Shown here: positions 1-6,905 of the stretch, in pieces | Position numbering within the stretch: the first letter of the stretch is position 1 | How the letters are laid out: each line of letters opens with the position of its first letter | Source: Campylobacteraceae bacterium | GTDB taxonomy: Bacteria > Campylobacterota > Campylobacteria > Campylobacterales > Sulfurovaceae | DNA: 15,227 bases | Direction: 5' to 3' | Assembly (NCBI GenBank): GCA_027023325.1 | Contig: JALVVQ010000084.1 | Span: forward strand, 1-15,227 | Made by a program: the position numbers and the translations under genes | Notes under the pieces: model-generated | Databases searched by the model: none | What the model was told of the DNA's origin: nothing | The model's input: only the letters and a program-made list of their open reading frames with translations

Positions 1-195
1 AATCTTCTGGATCACTGAGATGGTCTTGCTATCATTGAGCTGTGGATTATGATGCAAGTGCTCATGTGCCTTTTGATGGTCATGGCTATGGTCGTGATCA
101 TGATGATGGTGCTCTCCATGCTCGTGTGAATGGTCATGATCATGACTGTGTGCATGCACACTTCCTGTAATACTGCATCCGCAATCTGTACACAT
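1..195 (-). CDS. hypB: Hydrogenase nickel-incorporation GTPase HypB, N-terminal part (cut by window edge)
   Basis: HypB is a cytoplasmic nickel-binding GTPase that helps insert nickel into the [NiFe]-hydrogenase large subunit. Only the first 65 codons are in the window. The protein opens with MCTDCGC, the N-terminal CxxCGC nickel site of HypB. Next comes a histidine-rich stretch with 19 His between residues 14 and 49, alternating with Asp, Ser and Glu, a known nickel-storage feature of some HypB proteins. The segment LNDSKTISVIQKI then resembles the start of the conserved region before the GTPase domain. The ATG has a good ribosome site (AGGAGA at 203-208) that overlaps the stop codon of the upstream permease gene, so the two are co-transcribed. 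The GTPase domain is outside the window, so its integrity cannot be judged. Confidence 0.9.
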   Translation of the reverse strand, partial: MCTDCGCSITGSVHAHSHDHDHSHEHGEHHHHDHDHSHDHQKAHEHLHHNPQLNDSKTISVIQKI

Positions 196-207
196 ATTAT
201 ATTCTCC

Positions 208-849
208 TTATCCTACTAAAATATTGGTTCCCACAACAAGAGAAACAACCCCTGCTGTAGCAAATGCTCGTCTGACATTGGTGATACTTCCTAAAAAGTG
301 CTTGTTAAAGTACAGCAGTACAAAACCAAAGCTTACAAAAATCAACATCACACCTGCGGTAAAAGCACCAACCATGCCAAAGTCCACATTGCCACTACCT
401 ACCGCACCCAGTGTGATCAGCATACCTCTCACCCCACCAGCTCCCATAAGCAAACCCATAGTAAAAGAGGAGCTCTTGGCAAGTGTGGCATCATGGTCAT
501 GTGATTTTCCAAACCAGATATGGATATGTTCTTTGCCTTCATGAATGTGCTTTCTGAGCTGTATGCGTTCTGTTACCACCATAAAGAGTAGATAGATTCC
601 CATAGCGATAATCACCGCAGCTGAAATGATATCTCCATACGCCAATATCTCATCCGAAATATGGGCACTTTGAAGTACCTTTGCAAAGATAAAAAGACTC
701 AACCCGTGCCCTATCGCAAACAGGATGGTAATCAACAGTGTTTTTCTCTGATCCTTTCCTATAGAAAAGTCAGCGATCGCTGTCAAGTGATCTGGCCCAA
801 AGGCGTGTAAAATACCGTACCAAAAAATCACCAGTAGTGAAAGTTCCAT
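208..849 (-). CDS. Nickel/cobalt permease-like membrane protein (NiCoT/UreH-type) next to hypB
   Basis: A polytopic membrane protein of 213 residues with about six hydrophobic segments. The first membrane segment carries HAFGPDH (His15, Asp20, His21), matching the HX4DH nickel-binding signature of NiCoT-type permeases; GHG follows in the next helix. A His-rich loop at roughly residues 100-120 (HIHEGKEHIHIWFG...SHDHD) could capture metal. Homologues are often labelled UreH-like or 'hydantoin utilization protein A', and the size is shorter than classic NixA. It sits 12 bp upstream of hypB in the same transcript, so nickel uptake for hydrogenase is the natural role. I chose ATG at 849 rather than the in-frame GTG at 852, because GGA at 854-856 is 5 nt from the ATG but only 2 nt from the GTG. 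Metal specificity is inferred. Confidence 0.75.
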   Translation of the reverse strand: MELSLLVIFWYGILHAFGPDHLTAIADFSIGKDQRKTLLITILFAIGHGLSLFIFAKVLQSAHISDEILAYGDIISAAVIIAMGIYLLFMVVTERIQLRKHIHEGKEHIHIWFGKSHDHDATLAKSSSFTMGLLMGAGGVRGMLITLGAVGSGNVDFGMVGAFTAGVMLIFVSFGFVLLYFNKHFLGSITNVRRAFATAGVVSLVVGTNILVG

Positions 850-870
850 CACAATCCTTTAAAAACTAAA

Positions 871-910
871 TGAACATTCAGTATCTTAGTCTTTTCCTAT
901 TAAAAAGCAA
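871..910 (-). promoter_or_regulatory. Predicted promoter and operator-like site of the nickel permease-hypB operon
   Basis: On the minus strand a TTGCTT (905-910), a 16-bp spacer and TAAGAT (883-888) make a plausible sigma-70 promoter. Two bases downstream lies TGAATGTTCA (plus-strand 871-880), a TGA-N4-TCA dyad, so the dyad would cover the transcription start. Extended to TGAATGTTCATTTA it matches the hydA operator arm TGATTGTTCATTTA at 13 of 14 positions, with the same placement relative to the -10. A repressor here would block initiation. The promoter call is by eye; the motif match is read directly. Confidence 0.5.
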
Positions 911-950
911 TTAAAAAATACACTTCTACTATATTTTAAGAACTAAAAAG

Positions 951-956
951 TATAAT
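951..956 (+). promoter_or_regulatory. TATAAT -10 box directly before the transposase-derived gene (possible leaderless start)
   Basis: A perfect TATAAT lies 5 bases upstream of the ATG at 962. Transcription would be expected to begin at or within a base or two of that ATG, which would give a leaderless mRNA. In agreement, there is no purine-rich ribosome site between 940 and 961. No good -35 is seen. Confidence 0.4.
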
Positions 957-961
957 TTCTT

Positions 962-1576
962 ATGAAATGTCTCTATTGTGCACACCCTTACACCTATCAG
1001 CTCAATGACGGACAGCGTAAATGCAGTAAATGCAAACGAAAGTTCAGTCCACGAAAAAAAGAGAGAGAAGAGAAACTCTGGAAACGATTTACACAAGGCA
1101 GCACTGTCTTAGAGACGGCAAAAGTGCTGGCGTTGCACCCTGTCACTGTACAAAAATCTTTTGATCGGTTTAGAAGATATGTGGCAGCGCTCTCGGACAA
1201 AAGCTACCAACAAAATGCCCATCTGGTCACTGACTATGACGAATACCTCTATCTTCCCAAAAGCCTCAAGATCGAAGCCAACTTAGAAAAGCTTCAGCAC
1301 TTTATCACCCTCTCCTACCAGCACCGTGTCTATAACCTCATGATGCCTACTGTTGCACACTACAGTAGTGCCAATACCACAACACAGGAACAGAAACTGA
1401 TCCTCAAATACCTCACCTACAACAAAGTGGCAAAACTGTCAGAAGCGCACAGTACCATCACAAGATTCTGGGAGTATTTTGAAACCTTTATACTCAAGTA
1501 CAAGGGTGTGTCTGATGAGCAATTTATCTACTATCTCAAAGAGGCAGAGTGGCGGTTCAATACAAGGCTACAGTAA
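962..1576 (+). CDS. IS1595/ISXO2-like transposase-derived protein, shortened and apparently catalytically dead
   Basis: A protein of 204 residues. It begins with a zinc ribbon (Cys3, Cys6, Cys21, Cys24) followed by a helix-turn-helix-like segment (about 45-75), the N-terminal layout of IS1595-group transposases. The C-terminal part (FWEYFETFILKYKGVS..., ending EAEWRFNTR) matches the 'FWs.lK...GVs...l.E.eFRfN.R' end of ISXO2-type transposases. Those enzymes are usually about 300 residues, and the middle is reduced here. DYDEYLY resembles the first catalytic Asp block, but I see no second Asp block, and the HVNxIEGFW-like block reads HSTITRFW, with Thr where the catalytic Glu should be. No terminal inverted repeats were noticed. 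It is an intact ORF, so it may be a domesticated DNA-binding protein rather than a decaying IS. Its stop lies 4 bp from the convergent hypF stop. Assignment to the exact IS family is moderately sure. Confidence 0.65.
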   Translation: MKCLYCAHPYTYQLNDGQRKCSKCKRKFSPRKKEREEKLWKRFTQGSTVLETAKVLALHPVTVQKSFDRFRRYVAALSDKSYQQNAHLVTDYDEYLYLPKSLKIEANLEKLQHFITLSYQHRVYNLMMPTVAHYSSANTTTQEQKLILKYLTYNKVAKLSEAHSTITRFWEYFETFILKYKGVSDEQFIYYLKEAEWRFNTRLQ

Positions 1577-1580
1577 AACT

Positions 1581-3785
1581 TTAGCTAGAGATATCATAGA
1601 GAATTTGTCCCAGTGCAATCCCACCATCATTGGGGGGGATGGCATTGGAAATCATCGCTTCTGGAAATCTCTCGTAAACTAGCGCCAGAAGTACCCTATT
1701 CTGAAACACACCACCACTCAGCACCAAGGGCAAATCATAAGGGGCATACACCACTGCTATCATCTCTACCAAAGTATGAAAGAACTTTGAGACAGCCACA
1801 GAAGCATTAGGCTCAGTCAACAATGCTTCGATCATCGGAAGAAAATCTATCTTCCCTTCTTTGTATTCAAAACCGTAATACCCTTCTATTGAATCATCAT
1901 ACAACTCTTCGAGTAGCATCCCACTCTCACCCTCGAAGCTCATTACCTGACAGATACCGAGCAGTGAAGCAACAGCGTCAAAGAGCCGTCCCACAGAGGA
2001 GCTTAATGGTGCATTGAGTCCTTTTTGCCATGCGGTGAAGTGAGTGCGCAGCTCTACTTCTGAAAATGCTTTGGTCGTAGGATTTTGCATGGCAAGTGCC
2101 TCTTCACCATAGAGGTCAAAGAGTATGGAAAATGCTACACGCCTAGGCTCTTTGATAGCCTTATCTCCTCCTAAGAGTTTGAAGTAGTTCAGGTATGCTA
2201 TCCTCTCATACCCTTTATAGTCACACACCATAAACTCCCCACCCCATAGATTGCCATCATCCCCATATCCCGTACCATCAAATGCCACACCAAAGACCTT
2301 ACCTGCAAGCTGTTTCTCTGCCATCACACTCAAAATATGGGCATAATGATGTTGGACTTCTCGTAGATTCCGTTTGCCAACGCACCTTTTCGCATATTTT
2401 GTCGATTCGTAATATGGATGCTTATCATGCACTATCACATCCGCTTGAAAGCCATACATCCGTTCCAGCGTCTTTATATTTTTTTCATAATACTCCACAG
2501 AACCTATACTGTCTAAATCCCCTATGTGGGGTGATAAGATAGCTTGGTTCTCAAACCCTATAGCAATGGTGCTTTTTTGGTTTGCACCCATGGCCAGCAC
2601 ATGATGTTTTAGCGTAAAGGGTAACTTGATACTCACAGGTGCATAGCCTCTAGCGCGCCTAAGAATAACCTCTTGCTCACCCACTACCATCACCACAGAA
2701 TCATCACAGCCATTGACGATATCACGGTTATGCTCCAACGCATAGTCATACACCCCTTGTAATTTCTCCAAGTCTTCTAAGTTTGTACAGATAGGTTCAT
2801 CTGTAACATTGGCAGATGTTGCTACAAGAGGACATTGTAATTTATCCAATATCAATAAATGTAATGGTGTATATGGTAAAAACAGGCCGATACGAGAAAT
2901 ATTAGGAGCAATTCCCGTAGGTCGGGGTGCCCTCTCCCCAACAATTACAATCGGACGCTCCTTAGAACTCAACAACTCCTCCTCATGTGTACTTATCTCT
3001 CCTAATTCTCTAGCCATTTCGATATCTTTCACCATCACAGCAAAAGGTTTAGTGGGTCGTTGCTTCCTCTCTCTCAACTTTAAAATAGCTTCTTCATTAG
3101 TAGCATCACACATCAGATGATAGCCACCTACACCCTTGACTGCTATAATTTTACCTTCAGATAGCAACTCAACTGTCTTGTCTAGTATTGTCGGGGCGGG
3201 GACATCCCGACCTACGCTGTCTATGAGTTTTAATGTAGGGCCGCACTCCCAACATCCGATAGGTTGCGCGTGGTAGCGCCTGTCTAGAGGATTGGTGTAT
3301 TCCTCTTCACACGCTTTGCACATCTTAAAAAATTTCATAGAGGTATTGACTCTATCATAAGGCAAATCATAAATAATGGAGTAGCGTACCCCACAATGGG
3401 TACAGGTAATAAACGGATAGCCATAGCGGCGGCTGGAGGGGTCAAAGAGCTCTTTTTCACATTCACTACAAATGCTTACATCAGGAGGGATGCGTGCGGT
3501 TTTTTCGCCACTATTGTCACTTTTCAAAATCTGAAAGTCACTAAAATCTCTGGACTCTATCTGTGCTACTTCAAGGGTATCAATGGAGGAGAGCGGAGGC
3601 AGTCTCCTTGTGATAGCTTGGGTAAAATATTCAAGTTCCTCCTCAGAACAACTCACAATGATTTCTACCCCTTGCACGCCATTGTGTACCGTGCCACTCA
3701 ATTTGAATTGGGAGGCAAGTTGGTAGATAAAAGGACGGAATCCAACGCCTTGCACCGTACCTTCAATCATAATTCTATAAGTCAT
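1581..3785 (-). CDS. hypF: Carbamoyltransferase HypF (hydrogenase maturation, cyanide ligand synthesis)
   Basis: HypF transfers the carbamoyl group of carbamoyl phosphate to the C-terminal Cys of HypE, the first step in making the CN ligands of the [NiFe] active site. All domains are present in 734 residues: an acylphosphatase domain with VQGVGFRP (11-18); two zinc fingers (Cys106/109/128/131 and Cys156/159/178/181); a YrdC-like domain (about 200-385, with KGVGGYHL and TSANVTDEP); and a Kae1-like domain (about 395-734) with HHYAH at 479-483, FDGTGYGDDG, SGGVFQN and NDGG near the end. Length is normal. ATG at 3785 follows a GAAGGG ribosome site. It is 12 bp after hydE and ends the operon. Two linkers, in the YrdC domain and just before it, are encoded by inverted copies of one 30-bp repeat (see repeat entries), which is unusual for hypF. 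Confidence 0.97.
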   Translation of the reverse strand: MTYRIMIEGTVQGVGFRPFIYQLASQFKLSGTVHNGVQGVEIIVSCSEEELEYFTQAITRRLPPLSSIDTLEVAQIESRDFSDFQILKSDNSGEKTARIPPDVSICSECEKELFDPSSRRYGYPFITCTHCGVRYSIIYDLPYDRVNTSMKFFKMCKACEEEYTNPLDRRYHAQPIGCWECGPTLKLIDSVGRDVPAPTILDKTVELLSEGKIIAVKGVGGYHLMCDATNEEAILKLRERKQRPTKPFAVMVKDIEMARELGEISTHEEELLSSKERPIVIVGERAPRPTGIAPNISRIGLFLPYTPLHLLILDKLQCPLVATSANVTDEPICTNLEDLEKLQGVYDYALEHNRDIVNGCDDSVVMVVGEQEVILRRARGYAPVSIKLPFTLKHHVLAMGANQKSTIAIGFENQAILSPHIGDLDSIGSVEYYEKNIKTLERMYGFQADVIVHDKHPYYESTKYAKRCVGKRNLREVQHHYAHILSVMAEKQLAGKVFGVAFDGTGYGDDGNLWGGEFMVCDYKGYERIAYLNYFKLLGGDKAIKEPRRVAFSILFDLYGEEALAMQNPTTKAFSEVELRTHFTAWQKGLNAPLSSSVGRLFDAVASLLGICQVMSFEGESGMLLEELYDDSIEGYYGFEYKEGKIDFLPMIEALLTEPNASVAVSKFFHTLVEMIAVVYAPYDLPLVLSGGVFQNRVLLALVYERFPEAMISNAIPPNDGGIALGQILYDISS
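2916..2945 (+). repeat. REP-like palindromic element, copy A, inside hypF
   Basis: Thirty bases beginning CGTAGGTCGGGGTGCC. They match the reverse complement of 3187-3216 at 25 of 30 positions. GC content is much higher than the surroundings. In hypF they encode part of a linker (IVGERAPRPTG) between the RPIV strand and the LFLPYTPLH block of the YrdC-like domain. Confidence 0.6.
3187..3216 (-). repeat. REP-like palindromic element, copy B, inside hypF, inverted relative to copy A
   Basis: On the minus strand it begins CGTAGGTCGGGATGTCCC and ends GACAAT, with internal self-complementarity (GTCGGG...CCCGAC). It encodes SVGRDVPAPTI, the linker between the second zinc finger and the YrdC-like domain. 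Copies A and B are read through in opposite orientations by the same gene. Confidence 0.6.
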
Positions 3786-3797
3786 TGCATCCCTTCT

Positions 3798-5465
3798 CTA
3801 CTGCTCCAAGGAGGTTCCTCCGTAAAGAAAATTTCGACCATCGACTGGTAATTCATTATTAAAATAGACCTTATGATTGATTGAGATTTCTTGACTTATT
3901 TTACTAAAAAGGTGCTTGTTTTCCAGTATGGAGCCTGACACTGCGATGGCTGTCGTATCCATAGACTGTTTGACCTGATCCATCTCGTTTGCCAAAAATT
4001 CGCAAAAGCTCTCCATAACCCCATAAGAAAGCGTCAGAGGATCCACGCCCGCCAACTTAAAACTCATCGCTGTACGCAAGGTCATAAGTGGATCTAAGAT
4101 AACTTTTCCCTCATGGTTATGGAGCTTATAATCTATTCTAGGGCCTTTAGTACCCAAGAATAGCATGGTATTCCTCTCCAAAACAGCGGCTGCTTCCAGA
4201 GGGTCTTTGCTGTCTGTAAGCGCCAATACCATCGCCACCACACCCCATAAACGATAGATGTTGAAGTGAGGCTCTTCAAATACTATCTGAATGATCCGTT
4301 CAAAATGTTCAGGATAGGCTTTTTTATAGTTTTGTACGATCTTCTCACCATTTTCATCACTATCAATGATCTGTTTAAATATCGTTGCCATACAATCAAA
4401 TGCAAAATTGAGTGAGAGATACTCTATCGTGCCATATTTTTTGCCATGTACCAGTACACTGTTTGGCGCTGTTTTACTCAGGTTGATGCCGATGATATTC
4501 TCATCATCAAGCCCATGCTCCTTGATCACCGAATAGAATGCACTCAGTGGTGCAGCAGTCTCCCTTGAGTCAGGAAATACCGGCAAGCCTTTGTCTCCAG
4601 AGACAATAGCTCTGTCTTTGGGAGAAGTCACTACCTGTATCGGCAAATACTCCTGAGTGGGAGAAAGTAAAATACATTCCTCCTGATAGGCAATCTCCTC
4701 TTTTGTCATAAAGAGTAGCGTGATACCCAGATGCTGCAACTCCTCCATGAGCAGATGCAATACCATGTCATCAGGAAGCTTGAATCGCAGCAAATCTCTA
4801 TCCTCTATCTTGAAATCATTTGCAAACTCAGCGCGTGTCTTCAGCATGAGCAGTGGTTTCTCAAAGGATGCCAGCGCCGAAAGCTCATGCTCCTCTACAT
4901 GGGCATACTTCAGTACACTGGCAAGATCATAACTCAAAAGATCAAAGCTGAAATCTTTACATGCGCTAGAGGGGATACCTAGCGTATACTTTCCATAGTG
5001 TGTCTGTACCAACACATGACCGCCTCCAGAAATGGCCATGACTGCTTGCTGAATCTCATCTCTGTAGCTTCTGCTTTCTCCTTTGGCACCATACCCACAC
5101 ACCTCACAGGAGGTAAAAATGTTGTAGAAATTTTTATGCTCTGGATCGGTGACCTCTTTGGCACACTGGGGACAAAAAGGTAACGGTAATTTTATCTCAG
5201 GGAGCTGTGCAGAAACGCCTTCTGGCATCTTCTCTATCACCTTTGCCTCTGTATGATAGAGAAAGATAGAGTGAGGCAGAGCCTCTGCAAAAACCGTTGC
5301 AAATGTCTCCAGTGCTTCTGTACTCCCTGTCTCCACATAAAGTTTGAGAAAAAAACCGTCTCTCATCATCTTTGCACTGAGTCCTAGTGCCTCCACTGTC
5401 CGCAAAAAAATTCTCTCATAGGCCAACGAAGAGGAGCGATAGTCGAGCCTATACTCCAATATCAT
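3798..5465 (-). CDS. hydE: Hydrogenase accessory protein HydE, a degenerate HypF paralogue
   Basis: A protein of 555 residues at the position of hydE in the Wolinella-type hydABCDE cluster, where its product is a hydrogenase accessory protein of poorly defined function. By eye it is a worn HypF: an acylphosphatase-like N-terminus without VQGVGFRP, one zinc finger (Cys98, Cys101, Cys120, Cys123) with the HypF-like TDPEH...FTSCEVCG spacing, a YrdC-like middle (GGGHVLVQTHYGKYTL, EKPLLMLK), and a C-terminal half parallel to the HypF Kae1-like domain (VSGSILENKHLF against LSGGVFQNRVLL; VDGRNFLYGG against NDGGIALGQ). The HHxxH metal site and FDGTGYGDDG are missing, so carbamoyl transfer is unlikely. 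ATG at 5465 lies inside the end of hydD (17-bp overlap), suggesting translational coupling. Not to be confused with the [FeFe]-hydrogenase radical-SAM HydE. Confidence 0.8.
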   Translation of the reverse strand: MILEYRLDYRSSSLAYERIFLRTVEALGLSAKMMRDGFFLKLYVETGSTEALETFATVFAEALPHSIFLYHTEAKVIEKMPEGVSAQLPEIKLPLPFCPQCAKEVTDPEHKNFYNIFTSCEVCGYGAKGESRSYRDEIQQAVMAISGGGHVLVQTHYGKYTLGIPSSACKDFSFDLLSYDLASVLKYAHVEEHELSALASFEKPLLMLKTRAEFANDFKIEDRDLLRFKLPDDMVLHLLMEELQHLGITLLFMTKEEIAYQEECILLSPTQEYLPIQVVTSPKDRAIVSGDKGLPVFPDSRETAAPLSAFYSVIKEHGLDDENIIGINLSKTAPNSVLVHGKKYGTIEYLSLNFAFDCMATIFKQIIDSDENGEKIVQNYKKAYPEHFERIIQIVFEEPHFNIYRLWGVVAMVLALTDSKDPLEAAAVLERNTMLFLGTKGPRIDYKLHNHEGKVILDPLMTLRTAMSFKLAGVDPLTLSYGVMESFCEFLANEMDQVKQSMDTTAIAVSGSILENKHLFSKISQEISINHKVYFNNELPVDGRNFLYGGTSLEQ

Positions 5466-6012
5466 AATTGACCCCTTTGGTGTAGGTGGTGGCTGTCACA
5501 TCTGTGATCTCAATGTCTCTATTTTTCACTGAGACATCCACCTTCAGAGAGCGCAGATAGTCGATAATCACTTGTTCCATAGTCACACTTGCCTTGACCA
5601 CTTCATCTGTCATCTGAAAAGTACTGTTTTCTCCGATAACATAAGGGATAACCCCTACAATCTTGATAGGAGGCAGATCGCCCATCATCTCTATCATTTG
5701 AAGCGTCTGAAGCATTTCGACTTCATGGGCACTACCATCCCATGTAATATATTCTGGCATATCATCGAAATTGAAGCTATAGACATCACCGATATCTCCC
5801 TCGGCGACCTTGACACAGTCAATGACCACTACCCTGTCATACTCTGTGATGATAGGGATAAGTCTCTGTGCCAAAGTACCGCCATCAACAATATCCACTT
5901 CGTGTTCATCTGAAGTGAAACTATATTTCTCTTCTATGAGATTTGCAAGATGTGGTCCTACGCCTTCATCACCAAAGAGAATATTACCTATACCTAAGAT
6001 CAAGATTTTCAC
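5449..6012 (-). CDS. hydD: Hydrogenase maturation endopeptidase HydD (HyaD/HupD family)
   Basis: A nickel-dependent endoprotease that removes the C-terminal tail of the hydrogenase large subunit once nickel is inserted. The 187-residue protein starts KILILGIGNILFGDEGVG, the family N-terminus. The three expected nickel ligands are visible: Glu16 in GDEG, Asp65 in VVVIDCV and His96 in GSAHEVEML. The natural substrate in this operon is HydB, which has a 23-residue tail after its last active-site His; the sensor-type large subunit encoded at 10004-11296 has no tail and should not need it. The start is GTG at 6012, with AAGGA 6 bases upstream; an overlapping ATG reads ATGTGA out of frame. The C-terminus is somewhat extended compared with E. 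coli HyaD/HybD. Confidence 0.93.
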   Translation of the reverse strand: MKILILGIGNILFGDEGVGPHLANLIEEKYSFTSDEHEVDIVDGGTLAQRLIPIITEYDRVVVIDCVKVAEGDIGDVYSFNFDDMPEYITWDGSAHEVEMLQTLQMIEMMGDLPPIKIVGVIPYVIGENSTFQMTDEVVKASVTMEQVIIDYLRSLKVDVSVKNRDIEITDVTATTYTKGVNYDIGV

Positions 6013-6192
6013 ATACAGTCCTTTTTATATTTTGTTACGGTATTAGGGGGTCTAAATGATACGATACTATGGGTAAGGGGAGACAAAGGAGGCTTCAATT
6101 GATAGCTATGAAACTTTAAATCAAAACACGGTCTCCCCTGACCAATACCATCTTTTCAGACTGGAGTCTATGTGCTCCAGTCTAAATAATAG
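6013..6192 (-). other. Structured 180-bp gap between hydC and hydD
   Basis: No coding region was found. Ten bases after the hydC stop, on the minus strand, is a 9-bp perfect stem (AGACTGGAG/CTCCAGTCT, 6158-6166 with 6175-6183, 8-base loop) without a following T-run. Further on, 6072-6084 and 6131-6143 form a 13-bp inverted repeat with one mismatch (GGTAAGGGGAGAC against GTCTCCCCTGACC) around a 46-base loop. This looks like an RNA processing, stabilising or attenuating region that sets the ratio of structural (hydABC) to maturation (hydDE-hypF) mRNA, rather than a full terminator. A promoter for hydD inside it is possible but I do not see a convincing one. Confidence 0.5.
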
Positions 6193-6894
6193 TTAATCTT
6201 TTTTATGCCATTTCATACCAGAGAAGATCGCATCCATAGAGCCATCTTTTCCAAATACAGCATTGTAAATCGCCATATACACATGAACAGTGACAAAAAG
6301 AATCACTCCCCACATCGCGATATGGTGCAGCTCTCTGACCCAAGCAAGTCCGCCCAACATCACCTCAATAGATATCATAGTATCATAAACAAAGCCTCCC
6401 AGCCCACTATGATAGCTATGTGCATAGAGGATCAATCCTGTGATTATCAAGATGAATATCAAGAGATAAAACCCCAGATACGCCATAAACTGAAGTGGAT
6501 TGTAGGTTCCTTTCAACTGTGGATGCTTCGAGACCAACAAATAATACCCGATCTGCTTTGCCCATACTTTTGGATTGAGAAAATCTTTGATCGATCCAAT
6601 CTCATTTCTATATCTTTTGGCAAAGATAAAAAGATATGCTTTAAACAATACGACTGCCATCAGCACAAAACCAAAAATCTCATGCCAACTTCTAAACAGT
6701 GCCTGCATAAAGTTTGTAGGCTCTGCATTGGGTATCGGTGTCACAAAGGGGCTGGCTATATAAAAGCCAGTCACCGTCAAAATCACGATAGAGAGTGCCC
6801 GTATCCAGTGTTGCCACCGATAGGTACTGGTAAACTCCATCTCTCGCTCCAAGCAAGCTCCCTCATGTGGAGCTACTGTCTGAACTGTTTCCAT
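6193..6894 (-). CDS. hydC: [NiFe]-hydrogenase cytochrome b subunit HydC
   Basis: The membrane di-haem cytochrome b that anchors HydAB and passes electrons from H2 to menaquinone. The 233-residue protein has four main hydrophobic helices (about 31-50, 70-92, 136-158, 190-212). Candidate haem ligands are His29 (RWQHW), His71 (SWHEIFGF), His190/His191 (RELHHIAMWG) and His204 (VTVHVYMA), the pattern of the HyaC/HydC family. ATG at 6894 follows AAGGAG; the gap to the hydB stop is 11 bp. Size and order (after hydB, before hydD) match Wolinella HydC. Confidence 0.95.
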   Translation of the reverse strand: METVQTVAPHEGACLEREMEFTSTYRWQHWIRALSIVILTVTGFYIASPFVTPIPNAEPTNFMQALFRSWHEIFGFVLMAVVLFKAYLFIFAKRYRNEIGSIKDFLNPKVWAKQIGYYLLVSKHPQLKGTYNPLQFMAYLGFYLLIFILIITGLILYAHSYHSGLGGFVYDTMISIEVMLGGLAWVRELHHIAMWGVILFVTVHVYMAIYNAVFGKDGSMDAIFSGMKWHKKD

Positions 6895-6905
6895 TTTAGC
6901 TCCTT

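Noticed and set aside
60..150. Repetitive CAT/GTG-rich tract as a CRISPR or tandem repeat
   Set aside because: It is simply the His-rich coding region of hypB; there are no unique spacers.
850..852. GTG as start of the nickel permease
   Set aside because: Only 2 bases from the ribosome site; the adjoining ATG at 849 is better placed.
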